Positions 22,023 through 30,035 of a stretch of 32,667 bases of DNA are shown in pieces. The translations under genes were made by a program, and so were the position numbers. Numbering within the stretch: position 1 is the stretch's first letter; each line of letters opens with the position of its first letter. Under the pieces are notes generated by a model. The model was not told the origin of the DNA. It worked only from the letters and a program-made list of their open reading frames with translations, and made no database searches. Location of the stretch: IMG/VR virus record IMGVR_UViG_3300008450_000238, positions 1-32,667 of that record. The stretch is one strand, 5' to 3'. The stretch is from a virus.

Positions 22023-22852
22023 TGCCTGATTTCGGTATTTTTAGAGGGTTTAGTGAAAGTGCATTTAGTGATAAACTATTTGCGGGACAATTGCCTACTG
22101 AATTGGGTTTAATAGGAACTGATAACAGTGTATTTGAATCCGAATATAGGGCAGTAATTGCATACGCTAAATCAAGAAATTATACCTTACCAAGTTCATC
22201 ACAGCAAATTTTACAAAACAATTTATTATCATCTTTAAAAACCGCTGGTATTTGGGCAAAATTAGATTCATTTTGTTTATTTGCTACAAATGGAAGTAGT
22301 GATTTTGCTTTAATAGATTGGAAAAGATTGACGCAATATACCGCAGTTAATAGTCCTACATTTACGAGCAATCAAGGTTTTCAAAGTAATGGAACAACAA
22401 GTTTTATCAATACAAACTTTAACCCTGCTATTGACGGTATAAATTATCAGTTAGACAATGCAAGTAGATATATGTGGAATTTTACTACAAGTGCAGGTTC
22501 ACGATATTTTGATGGTAACGAAAATTCTAACTCAAATCATATTTACTCCAACAACTCAAATGTACATAAGATAAATACAACTAATAACTTAAGTGCAACT
22601 GTAGCATTAAATACTACTGGATTAATTGGAATAAATAGAACGTCATCAACAAATGTCGAGTTGTTTGACGATACAACGCAATTTTCAAGGACTGCAACAA
22701 GCACCGGTATAACAGATGATCCACAATGGATTTCACGATCTGCAAATAACTACGGTACACAAAGAACAAGTATGTACTTAATGGGTGCTTCTTTAGTAAC
22801 TGAAAATACGGATTTATATAATGCTATGAATACATATATGACTTCAATATGA
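22022..22852 (+). CDS. Putative receptor-binding/tail protein, lectin-like C-terminal region
   Basis: This 276-residue protein is helical in the first 80 residues (YRAVIAYAKSRNYTLPSSSQ and LLSSLKTAGIWAKLDSFCLF). The rest is beta-rich, with FQSNGTTSFINTNFNPAIDG resembling the SIVFDGTNDYV strand of LamG-type domains, then GLIGINRTSSTNVELFDD and MYLMGASLVTENTDLYNAM. The overall layout resembles tail proteins of Bacteroidota phages and prophages with a jellyroll distal domain. It is coupled to both neighbours by overlaps of 1 nt and 4 nt. The receptor-binding role is inferred from position among fibre genes. Confidence 0.55.
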   Translation: MPDFGIFRGFSESAFSDKLFAGQLPTELGLIGTDNSVFESEYRAVIAYAKSRNYTLPSSSQQILQNNLLSSLKTAGIWAKLDSFCLFATNGSSDFALIDWKRLTQYTAVNSPTFTSNQGFQSNGTTSFINTNFNPAIDGINYQLDNASRYMWNFTTSAGSRYFDGNENSNSNHIYSNNSNVHKINTTNNLSATVALNTTGLIGINRTSSTNVELFDDTTQFSRTATSTGITDDPQWISRSANNYGTQRTSMYLMGASLVTENTDLYNAMNTYMTSI

Positions 22853-23061
22853 TAATATTACATCCAAATAATCAACAATATATTGCATTAAATAAATATA
22901 AAAATAATGCAAGTGAACTGCTATTTGTCAAGGACGGCAGTGGTAGATATATAGTAGGATTAGAAGTTTTAGATGACCCTAACTTTTTATCAATCCACAA
23001 CCAATTAAACGAACTTGAAAGAATAGAATATACACCTTTCCCACCCGAACCTGAAATCTAA
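22849..23061 (+). CDS. Small fibre-associated protein
   Basis: This 70-residue protein (MIILHPNNQQYIALNKYKNN, then ELLFVKDGSGRYIVGLEVLD and QLNELERIEYTPFPPEPEI) has the size and position of a small protein downstream of a receptor-binding gene, often a tail-fibre attachment or assembly factor; the sequence itself does not prove this. It overlaps the preceding gene by 4 nt (ATGA). It is the last gene of the 21618-23061 block before the next ATATTTATAA motif. Confidence 0.5.
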   Translation: MIILHPNNQQYIALNKYKNNASELLFVKDGSGRYIVGLEVLDDPNFLSIHNQLNELERIEYTPFPPEPEI

Positions 23062-23079
23062 CAATAAGACCATTTGGCA

Positions 23080-23089
23080 ATATTTATAA
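23080..23089 (+). promoter_or_regulatory. ATATTTATAA start-proximal motif, copy 7
   Basis: An exact ATATTTATAA followed by CAA ends 3 nt before ATG 23093, the start of the collagen-containing fibre gene. Confidence 0.6.
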
Positions 23090-23092
23090 CAA

Positions 23093-24037
23093 ATGGCCAA
23101 CAACACAGTCAATCCTACCAATTCCCCTAACACCATTATAATAACTGATAAAGATCAAAATCAGATCTCAGTTACACAACCGATTACCTCGGTATTGGAG
23201 GTTGGTTCCGTTGGTCCACAAGGTCAAAAAGGTGATACTGGTCCTCAAGGTCCTCAAGGTGATCCGGGTCCACAAGGTCCTCCTGGTACCTTAGAGGCTT
23301 TTGAAGGTATTGTAGTAACTGGTTCCTCTATTTTTTCTGGTTCAACAGAATTTACTACTTTACCTACAATCCAAATTACAGGATCAATTACGATATCGGG
23401 ATCGGCTTTATTAAATGGTACAGGTTTATTAACACAGGCTTTTACTGCCTCTTTTAATACTTTTACAGCCTCTTATTATACAGATTCCTCTAGTTTTAAT
23501 ACTAGAATAACGGATTTAGAGGATTTTTCCTCATCATTAGATGCTACCTTTGTAACTAATGCCGAATTAAATACCGCTACTGCATCTTTAAGTGCCTCTA
23601 TTTCTTATTTATCGGCTAGTTATTTAGAAAGTAGTGCTAGTTTTAATACTAGAATTACAAATAACACTTCAAACATAAATACCCTTTCGGGCTCATTTAT
23701 AAATTTTTCTAGCTCTTATTTAACCGATAGTGCTAGTTTTAATACACGGATTATAAACAATAGTTCCTCTATTGCTTTTTTATCATCCTCATTTCTATCA
23801 TTTTCTGGTTCTTATAGAACAGGATCTTTTACAGGTAGTTTTACAGGTAGTGCTAGATTAACAGAATTAATTTTAACAGGAAGTTTTAATCACTCAGGTA
23901 GCTATAATCTAATAGGCAACGTTATACAAACGGGAAGTACAAATATGACAGGGTCACTGAATGTTGTAGGACCTATTATATCAAACGGTATTAACGTTGT
24001 AGATAATGCTATTGCTATGGCGATTGCTTTGGGTTAA
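23093..24037 (+). CDS. Tail fibre protein with collagen-like segment
   Basis: This 314-residue fibre has a globular N terminus (about 1-38). A collagen-like Gly-x-y run follows at about 38-65 (GPQGQKGDTGPQGPQGDPG), then Ser/Thr/Gly beta-structure and a repeated coiled-coil-like unit containing SYxxxSxSFNTRI. That unit occurs three times (SSSFNTRITDLE, SASFNTRITNNT, SASFNTRIINNS). The C-terminal part is TGS-rich. Such repeated SFNTRI modules resemble trimeric fibre shafts. It has its own upstream motif and belongs with the following fibre genes. Confidence 0.72.
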   Translation: MANNTVNPTNSPNTIIITDKDQNQISVTQPITSVLEVGSVGPQGQKGDTGPQGPQGDPGPQGPPGTLEAFEGIVVTGSSIFSGSTEFTTLPTIQITGSITISGSALLNGTGLLTQAFTASFNTFTASYYTDSSSFNTRITDLEDFSSSLDATFVTNAELNTATASLSASISYLSASYLESSASFNTRITNNTSNINTLSGSFINFSSSYLTDSASFNTRIINNSSSIAFLSSSFLSFSGSYRTGSFTGSFTGSARLTELILTGSFNHSGSYNLIGNVIQTGSTNMTGSLNVVGPIISNGINVVDNAIAMAIALG

Positions 24038-24040
24038 AAC

Positions 24041-24050
24041 ATATTTATAA
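24041..24050 (+). promoter_or_regulatory. ATATTTATAA start-proximal motif, copy 8
   Basis: An exact ATATTTATAA followed by CAAATAATT ends 9 nt before ATG 24060. Confidence 0.6.
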
Positions 24051-24059
24051 CAAATAATT

Positions 24060-24392
24060 ATGGCTAATACTTTTAAAAATAGCATATCCGGTTCAATTGG
24101 GGTAACCGAAACAACCGTATATACTACTCCTGCCTCAAATACAACCACAGTAATTGGTATTGCTGTAGCAAATAGAGTAGCTACCGACATTAGAGTAGAT
24201 GTTAAAATATATGACAGTTCAGCAGCACAAAATATTTTTCTATGTACAGGAAGTTTAGTACCAGTAGGTTCAAATCTTGTTTTAGTGGGTGGTGAGCAAA
24301 AAGTAGTATTAGAGCAAAACGATTATTTGACTTTAAAATCAAATACAGCCTCTTCTGCAGATATTATAGTATCAGTACTAGAAATTAGTTAA
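24060..24392 (+). CDS. Small beta-rich tail-region protein
   Basis: This 110-residue protein begins MANTFKNSISGSIGVTETTV and continues with TTTVIGIAVANRVATDIRVD, GSLVPVGSNLVLVGGEQKVV and LEQNDYLTLKSNTASSADII. The strand pattern and the GGEQKVVLEQNDYLTL stretch are typical of small phage proteins next to fibre genes, probably forming a jellyroll trimer. It is the first gene downstream of motif copy 8, and the long fibre gene follows after 3 nt. It resembles the 21618 protein in layout but not clearly in sequence. Function is not assigned. Confidence 0.58.
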   Translation: MANTFKNSISGSIGVTETTVYTTPASNTTTVIGIAVANRVATDIRVDVKIYDSSAAQNIFLCTGSLVPVGSNLVLVGGEQKVVLEQNDYLTLKSNTASSADIIVSVLEIS

Positions 24393-24395
24393 TAA

Positions 24396-26957
24396 ATGAT
24401 ATACAGTGGTAGAATCCCATATGGAACAAATCAGGTACAAAGTAGTTCATTAGCAATTACTGTTGAAAACACTGATGTAGCAGTTTTTACTACTGGTTCT
24501 TTACTAGTTTCTGGTTCCTTAACCTCATTAGGTGGTTTTACAGGATCATTTTCAGGTAGCTTTACAGGTTCTGCCAATTTTACTACTTTAACATCCTCAA
24601 ATGCTTTAATAACAGGTAATGTAATAGTATTAGGTACTGCCTCTATTAATACTTTGGTTATTAACCAAACACAATTATCAACAGGTTCAAACCAGTTAGG
24701 TGATAATGCTGATGACTTTCAAACTTTATTTGGTACTGTAAGAATACCAACAGGTAGTTTAACAGTGACTGGTTCAACTATTATTTCTAGTTCAGCCGCT
24801 ACTCAATTACAGGTTGGAAGTAATAGTTTATTTGTTTCTAGTTCAGGGCAAGTAGGTATAGGAGTAACTAACCCAACAGGTTCTTTAACAACAAACGGTA
24901 ATATCCAAATAAATAATAATGGAGGATTAACTTTTTATAACGCTAATAGTATATTTTCTTCTCATTATATAACTACCTCAAATGAAGTATTAACAGCTAC
25001 TAGTTACAATAGTTTTGGTGCTTGGAAGTTTAATGGTTATAATGTATCTATAGCTAAAAATTTAGCAGTAGGTACTACTTTAACAGACTTTGTTGTCCCT
25101 TCTCAAACCTTTTTAGTAAGTGGATCTACAGTACTTAAAGGTAATGTTACAATATCAGGTTCAGCAACTAACTCATTATTAATTAGAGGATCAGGTACTA
25201 CAAGTGCTACAACATCCCTAAGAGTAGAAAATTCTTCTGCTAGTCCCTCTTTAACAGTATTAGATAATGGATTTGTAGGTATAGGAGTATCATCACCTAA
25301 TTTCCGACTAGATGTTTCTGGCTCATCAGAATTTATAGGTAATATCCAAGTAACAGGTTCTACCTTTATATCAGCCTCAGCATCAACCTCCTCAGCAGCC
25401 CTACAAGTATATAAATCAGGTTCAACTGTTTTAAACGTTGAAGGTTCCTCAGGACAATTATTTTCAATCACAGATTCTCTAACAGGATCTTTATTTTCAG
25501 TAAATACAGTTGCTGGTTTACCAGTAATAGAGGCATTCTCGGACAATACAGTCAATATTGGTAAATTTGGTATTTACCCAATTAAAGTAGCGGCAACAGG
25601 TACTTTGGCTGTAATTACAGGTTCATTTACTGGATCTTTGGCAGGTGTTTCTGCTACCGCCTCTTTTGTTAATCCATTAACACAGAGTGTGTTAATAACT
25701 GGTTCTTTAACAGTAACTGGTTCTACAACAATTACAGGAACACAAGTTGCTTCTTCCGGAATAGGAAGAACAATGTTGATAACTTCTTCAATATCTGCTT
25801 CTGCAAATAATGATACTTTAGTAGGATTAGATATTAATCCTTCTTTTAACAATGGGGCATTTACTGGAGTTAATAACTATGGTTTTAGAGTTTCAAATAA
25901 CGGAACTTTAAGAACACAGATTGATCAATTAGGTAGACAGGAATGGTATCTAAATGGAGGATCTGCAGAAGTAGGTAAAATTGCTTATAGCACACCAGGA
26001 GCTAACCCTGGAATAATAATTTGGACAGGAGCAACCTACAATTTAAATAGATTTAATCTTATTAATAATGGTACCTATTTTGGTTTAGCATTTGATGCAG
26101 ATGGTTCTGGTCTAGGTCGATTAAATATATTTAATGGAGGTGTTGGTATAGGAACAAGTACAAATTCTGGATTTCAATTAGATGTAAATGGAACAGGTAG
26201 ATTCTCAGGCAACCTAACAGTTACAGGTTCAGCAACTAACTCATTATTAGTTAAAGGATCAGGTACAACCTCCTCCACTACCTCTTTCCGAGTAGAAAAC
26301 TCTGCAGCTACAGCTCGTTTAACCATTTTAGATGATGGTACTTCTGCTTTCAACACAAACAACCTTTATATTAGTTCTAGCGGAAACATTGGTATAGGAA
26401 CATCCTCTCCTACCTCTAGATTATTTGTAAATGGTAATACTTATTTATCAGGCTCAGCAGGTACAGGTTCGGCCCTAACAGTCTACAAATCAGGTTCAAC
26501 AGTAGTATCTATACAAGGTTCACAAGGTGAGTTATTTAGTATCACCGACTCACTTTCAGGATCTTTATTTTCTGTAAGTAACATATCAGGATTACCAATC
26601 CTAGAGGTATTCTCAGACAATACCACTCTAATAGGTAATTACCTAGATCCAATGTTGGTTACCACACAATTGGTAACAGCTAACTCCGGATCAACTACTG
26701 TTTACAGTCTACCGACTGCCTCATACGATGGTGCCTTTTATGATTATGTTGTAAGATCCGGTTCTAACTCTAGGGCAGGTCAAATCATGGCTATTTGGTC
26801 AGGCTCGTCTGTAAATTATACAGATAATTCTACAACAGATTTTGGTTCAACAGCTAATTTGTCTTTCAACGTTATAGTATCGGGTTCTAATATGGTATTG
26901 CGTAGTACTGTGACAACCGGAAGCTGGACAGTAAAAACGATAATAAGAAGTATATAA
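24396..26957 (+). CDS. Long tail fibre/adhesin with internal duplication
   Basis: This 853-residue protein is Thr/Gly/Ser-rich throughout (repeated GSLTVTGSTxI and GSFTGS elements), the pattern of beta-helical trimeric fibres in Bacteroidota and marine phages. A block of about 140 residues occurs twice, near residues 252-390 and 608-748: NSLLIRGSGTTSATTSLRVE against NSLLVKGSGTTSSTTSFRVE, later LQVYKSGSTVLNVEGSSGQ against LTVYKSGSTVVSIQGSQGE, both followed by LFSITDSLxGSLFSV and FSDNT. The region between the copies (NGGSAEVGKIAYS...GLAFDADG) is less repetitive. The C terminus (VVRSGSNSRAGQIMAIWSGS) is a plausible tip domain. The first LamG gene starts 1 nt after its stop. Confidence 0.75.
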   Translation: MIYSGRIPYGTNQVQSSSLAITVENTDVAVFTTGSLLVSGSLTSLGGFTGSFSGSFTGSANFTTLTSSNALITGNVIVLGTASINTLVINQTQLSTGSNQLGDNADDFQTLFGTVRIPTGSLTVTGSTIISSSAATQLQVGSNSLFVSSSGQVGIGVTNPTGSLTTNGNIQINNNGGLTFYNANSIFSSHYITTSNEVLTATSYNSFGAWKFNGYNVSIAKNLAVGTTLTDFVVPSQTFLVSGSTVLKGNVTISGSATNSLLIRGSGTTSATTSLRVENSSASPSLTVLDNGFVGIGVSSPNFRLDVSGSSEFIGNIQVTGSTFISASASTSSAALQVYKSGSTVLNVEGSSGQLFSITDSLTGSLFSVNTVAGLPVIEAFSDNTVNIGKFGIYPIKVAATGTLAVITGSFTGSLAGVSATASFVNPLTQSVLITGSLTVTGSTTITGTQVASSGIGRTMLITSSISASANNDTLVGLDINPSFNNGAFTGVNNYGFRVSNNGTLRTQIDQLGRQEWYLNGGSAEVGKIAYSTPGANPGIIIWTGATYNLNRFNLINNGTYFGLAFDADGSGLGRLNIFNGGVGIGTSTNSGFQLDVNGTGRFSGNLTVTGSATNSLLVKGSGTTSSTTSFRVENSAATARLTILDDGTSAFNTNNLYISSSGNIGIGTSSPTSRLFVNGNTYLSGSAGTGSALTVYKSGSTVVSIQGSQGELFSITDSLSGSLFSVSNISGLPILEVFSDNTTLIGNYLDPMLVTTQLVTANSGSTTVYSLPTASYDGAFYDYVVRSGSNSRAGQIMAIWSGSSVNYTDNSTTDFGSTANLSFNVIVSGSNMVLRSTVTTGSWTVKTIIRSI
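25144..25565 (+). repeat. Internal direct repeat copy 1 in long fibre gene
   Basis: This is the DNA counterpart of the first fibre block. It shares GGTTCAGCAACTAACTCATT and further stretches with the copy beginning near 26217. Boundaries are approximate, read by eye. Confidence 0.65.
26217..26637 (+). repeat. Internal direct repeat copy 2 in long fibre gene
   Basis: This is the second copy of the fibre block, with GGTTCAGCAACTAACTCATT at its left end, ATCAGGTTCAAC midway and TTCTCGGACAATAC-like sequence at its right end. It has diverged in the middle. Boundaries are approximate. Confidence 0.65.
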
Positions 26958-26958
26958 C

Positions 26959-27609
26959 ATGGCTTTTGCGTATAGTCCTAAAATAGTTACTGATGGTTTG
27001 GTTTTGTATTTAGATGCGGCCAATCCTTATTCTTATGTAAGTGGTTCTACAGCTTGGAATGATATTTCTAGAGGTGGAAACAATGGTACATTAATAAATG
27101 GACCTACTTTTAGCTCGGCTAATAACGGGTCGATTGTATTTGATGGAACTAATGATTATGTTAATTGTGGAAATTTATCCTTAGGATCAACTGTTACATT
27201 AAATATTTGGTTTAAACAAACAACAACTACAAATAATAAAGGTTTAATAGCACTTGGTAATACTCATTTTTACCTAGGGGGACCACCTCTTAGCATTACT
27301 GTATTCAGTGGTAGTCCTCTTTTTGTATATGGTCCTGGTTTAACACTCCCTTCAAGTTCAACAATTTGGACAATGGCAACATGTGTGATAGATTCTTCTA
27401 ATATTTCCCTATTTTTAAATGGAGGGTCAAAAATAACAGGAACTAACACTTTACAGACATCAGGAAATGTGCGACTTGGATCTTATCCAGGAGGAGCAAA
27501 TCCATTTAATGGTAATATAGGACTAGCGCAAATTTATAATCGAGCACTTACAGATGCAGAAGTCCTACAAAACTACAACGCAACAAAAGGCCGTTTTGGT
27601 CTAACATAA
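26959..27609 (+). CDS. LamG/ConA-like domain protein, array member 1
   Basis: This 216-residue single-domain protein is an apparent jellyroll (LamG_3, concanavalin-A-like). The left signature is KIVTDGLVLYLDAANPYSYV, then WNDISRGGNNGTLINGPTF and SIVFDGTNDYVNCG. The centre is individual (TVTLNIWFKQTTTTNNKGLI). The right signature is AQIYNRALTDAEVLQNYNATKGRFGL. Such domains typically bind carbohydrate, and a host-surface adhesion role fits its place after the long fibre. There is no signal peptide, as expected for virion proteins. It starts 1 nt after the fibre stop, and the next member starts 1 nt after its own stop. Confidence 0.78.
   Translation: MAFAYSPKIVTDGLVLYLDAANPYSYVSGSTAWNDISRGGNNGTLINGPTFSSANNGSIVFDGTNDYVNCGNLSLGSTVTLNIWFKQTTTTNNKGLIALGNTHFYLGGPPLSITVFSGSPLFVYGPGLTLPSSSTIWTMATCVIDSSNISLFLNGGSKITGTNTLQTSGNVRLGSYPGGANPFNGNIGLAQIYNRALTDAEVLQNYNATKGRFGLT
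27535..27603 (+). repeat. Conserved 3' block of LamG genes, array member 1
   Basis: This encodes YNRALxxxEVLQNYNATKGRFG. The block recurs at the 3' end of every complete LamG unit: 28261-28327, 28943-29010, 29668-29736, 30632-30700, 31291-31359 and 31973-32031. Five of these share TACAACCGCGCCCT exactly, with conserved AACTATAACGCAAC-like sequence near the end. The block is more GC-rich than the gene interiors. Boundaries were read by eye. Confidence 0.7.
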
Positions 27610-27610
27610 T

Positions 27611-29014
27611 ATGGCAGGTAGAATAGCATATTACGGCAACATAGCAACCCAAGGTCTGGTTTTAAACTTGGATGCAGCCATTCAAGGATCTTATCCTAAA
27701 ACAGGTTCAACCTGGTTTGACATTTCAAACAATGGAAACAATGGTACTTTAACTAATGGACCTTTGTATACTGGATCTGATTATGGGGCAATTAGGTTTG
27801 ATGGAACTAATGATTATGTAACGGGTTCGGTTATTAATACACCTAATCAATTAAGTGTCTTTTGTTTTAGAAATCCTAAACCTAGAGCAGGTACTGTTTA
27901 TCCATCAGCTATTAATAAATGGTTTGCTCAACCTGGTGATAATAGAAGTTGGACTATAGGAAGCCAACCTGGAGGAGTTGATTATGTGATGATATCATCT
28001 GATGGTACTTATACAAACTCAACTATAAAACGATTTGAATTTTCCTCTAGTGTTTCAAATAATATATGGACACAAGTTGGATTTACTTTTAATAATGGAA
28101 CTTTAGTACCATATTTAAATGGTGCTCCTGCTAGTTACACGGCTTCTTTAAACGCTAATATAACAAGTATCTATACATCAAGTATTGGCTATAGTCTAGG
28201 ATATCAAAAAGATGGGGCATTTGATACTTACTTTTCAGGATCAATAGCAACCGCACAAATATACAACCAATCCCTCTCCCAATTCCAAGTATGGCAAAAC
28301 TTTAATGCTTATAAATCCAGGTATGGAATACCAGACATAGTAACCGACGGACTGGTCTTAAACCTAGATGCAGGTAATCCTTATTCTTATTTATCAGGAT
28401 CTTCAGGTACTACTTGGTCTAATACAGTACCAGCTAGTAGTAGTATTTCTGGGTCATTAGAAAATGGAACTACTTATTCAAATGGGGCTATGGTGTTTGA
28501 TGGGGTGGATGATTATGTTAACAATGGAACCTCCTTTGTAAATCTAACAACACAATTAACAATTTGTTTTTGGGGTAAAATTGCGGGAAGTCCAAATGAT
28601 GGTATACTAGTAACAAAAGGAGAAAACGATGGATCAATTACAAGTAATTTTGGATTTCAAATTTCTAATATAGGAGGTCCTAATAGACTTAGACTCTATG
28701 CTAAAGCATCAGGCCAAAACTACATTACTATAGATAGTAGTGATAATATAAGAGATAATAATATTAATCTATATACTTTAACTTTTAATTCAGGTACTGT
28801 TATTTTTTATAAAAATAGTAGTTTATATTCTTCTCACAGTTTTGGATTATCCACATTACCCTCAACTACAGGGCCTTTATATGTAGGAGCTTTAAAAGGG
28901 TATTCAGCTTATTATCCTGGAAATATTTACAGTATCCAAATCTACAACCGCGCCCTAAGCGCAACCGAAGTCCAACAAAACTTTAACGCCCTAAGAGGCA
29001 GATACGGAATATGA
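27611..29014 (+). CDS. Two-domain LamG/ConA-like protein, array member 2
   Basis: This 467-residue protein is two array units fused in frame. Domain 1 (about 1-240) runs from QGLVLNLDAAIQGSYPKTGS to AQIYNQSLSQFQVWQNFNAY and KSRYGI. Domain 2 begins at once with PDIVTDGLVLNLDAGNPYSY and ends IYNRALSATEVQQNFNALRG with RYGI. The junction near base 28330 lacks the stop and ATG that separate all other members, so it looks like a recombination product or an ancestral dimer. The domain 1 right edge has diverged most (NQSLSQFQVW in place of NRALSxxEVL). It overlaps the next member by 4 nt (ATGA). Confidence 0.78.
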   Translation: MAGRIAYYGNIATQGLVLNLDAAIQGSYPKTGSTWFDISNNGNNGTLTNGPLYTGSDYGAIRFDGTNDYVTGSVINTPNQLSVFCFRNPKPRAGTVYPSAINKWFAQPGDNRSWTIGSQPGGVDYVMISSDGTYTNSTIKRFEFSSSVSNNIWTQVGFTFNNGTLVPYLNGAPASYTASLNANITSIYTSSIGYSLGYQKDGAFDTYFSGSIATAQIYNQSLSQFQVWQNFNAYKSRYGIPDIVTDGLVLNLDAGNPYSYLSGSSGTTWSNTVPASSSISGSLENGTTYSNGAMVFDGVDDYVNNGTSFVNLTTQLTICFWGKIAGSPNDGILVTKGENDGSITSNFGFQISNIGGPNRLRLYAKASGQNYITIDSSDNIRDNNINLYTLTFNSGTVIFYKNSSLYSSHSFGLSTLPSTTGPLYVGALKGYSAYYPGNIYSIQIYNRALSATEVQQNFNALRGRYGI

Positions 29015-29739
29015 GTACACTAAACGGAGGACCAGGCAATATAGTAACCAATGGATTGGTATTGTATTTGGATGCGGCCAATTATCTTTCTTATACCTCA
29101 GGATCAACTGTTTGGAGAGATTTATCCTCTAGTAATAACAGTGGATCTTTAATAAATGGACCTACATTTAATACTGGGAGTGCTGGATCAATTGTGTTTG
29201 ATGGGACTAATGATTATTGTATTTTTGGTTCTTCAATAATACCTACAACTTCTAACTGGACTTATTCTAGTTTTTTTAATTTAAATACTTTAGTAACAGG
29301 AAGTGTTTTATATGGTCAATACATAGCAGCGGGAGGAAATGGAAGATTTTTAATAAGATTATCGGACGATGTAAACAATACTAATAAATTTAGTTTATTT
29401 TTAGGAAGTGGTGGTAGTTATAGCAATGCTTTTTTATACACAAATATTACCGCTAGTATTAATACAACTTATAATCTCACAATAGTTAGAGAAAATCAAA
29501 CCTTTAATTTTTATATAAATGGAGTATATAATACAGGAAGTACAGTAAATTTTACAGCTAGTCTATTACAGACCACTCCTATTATAGGAGGTAGAACAAA
29601 CTCAGGAACAAACCCAACTCCTGTAGATGTTGATTTTTTAAATAGTAGAATATTCAATACTCAGATATACAACCGCGCCCTCTCCCCCTCAGAAATCCTC
29701 CAAAATTATAACGCAACCAAAGCACGCTTTGGATTATAA
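29011..29739 (+). CDS. LamG/ConA-like domain protein, array member 3
   Basis: This 242-residue protein has NIVTNGLVLYLDAANYLSYT, WRDLSSSNNSGSLINGPTF and SIVFDGTNDYCIFG on the left and TQIYNRALSPSEILQNYNAT with KARFGL on the right. The middle (LNTLVTGSVLYGQYIAAGGN, YNLTIVRENQTFNFYINGVY) is unlike the other members apart from a shared strand pattern with a FYxNG turn. It overlaps member 2 by 4 nt and is followed by an ATATTTATAA motif. A probable adhesin or fibre-tip module; the target glycan is unknown. Confidence 0.78.
   Translation: MSTLNGGPGNIVTNGLVLYLDAANYLSYTSGSTVWRDLSSSNNSGSLINGPTFNTGSAGSIVFDGTNDYCIFGSSIIPTTSNWTYSSFFNLNTLVTGSVLYGQYIAAGGNGRFLIRLSDDVNNTNKFSLFLGSGGSYSNAFLYTNITASINTTYNLTIVRENQTFNFYINGVYNTGSTVNFTASLLQTTPIIGGRTNSGTNPTPVDVDFLNSRIFNTQIYNRALSPSEILQNYNATKARFGL
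29668..29736 (+). repeat. Conserved 3' block of LamG genes, array member 3
   Basis: It contains TACAACCGCGCCCTCTCC at its left end and encodes the NRALSPSEILQNYNATKARF edge. TACAACCGCGCCCTCTC is shared exactly with the blocks of members 4, 5 and 6, although the genes' centres are unrelated at DNA level. Confidence 0.7.
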
Positions 29740-29740
29740 A

Positions 29741-29750
29741 ATATTTATAA
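29741..29750 (+). promoter_or_regulatory. ATATTTATAA start-proximal motif, copy 9
   Basis: An exact ATATTTATAA ends 3 nt before ATG 29754. It lies inside the LamG array and splits it into two expression groups. Confidence 0.6.
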
Positions 29751-29753
29751 CAT

Positions 29754-30035
29754 ATGACACAAGTAACAGATTACGACAACAGAACATTCATGATATTTGA
29801 AGTATCAGAACTAGATCAAATTGATTTTACCCAAGTATGTGAAACTTCAGCAGACACAGTACGTAAGTCTGTTGATGAAACAAAAACATTTGTTAAATGG
29901 GATGGGGTAATGCCTACATGCGTTGCTGATTTATATACAAAAGAAGGACCTTACACTTATGAGGAAATTTTAGTTATTTTAGCTACTGATGAGTGGACTG
30001 ATCCTAATCCAATTGGAATGATGGGAGGAGAATAA
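29754..30035 (+). CDS. Small acidic hypothetical protein within the LamG array
   Basis: This 93-residue protein (MTQVTDYDNRTFMIFEVSEL, then DFTQVCETSADTVRKSVDET, FVKWDGVMPTCVADLYTKEG and EEILVILATDEWTDPNPIG) has no LamG signature. It is acidic and alpha/beta, with two cysteines. I do not recognise its family. It starts a new group behind motif copy 9 and overlaps the next LamG gene by one base, so it is co-translated with it; a chaperone or attachment factor for the adhesins is possible, with no direct evidence. Confidence 0.6.
   Translation: MTQVTDYDNRTFMIFEVSELDQIDFTQVCETSADTVRKSVDETKTFVKWDGVMPTCVADLYTKEGPYTYEEILVILATDEWTDPNPIGMMGGE

Noticed and set aside
25103-25852. Long open frames on the - strand within the long fibre gene
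   Set aside because: They mirror the repetitive Thr/Gly/Ser codons of the + strand gene, have no initiation context and no recognisable domain.
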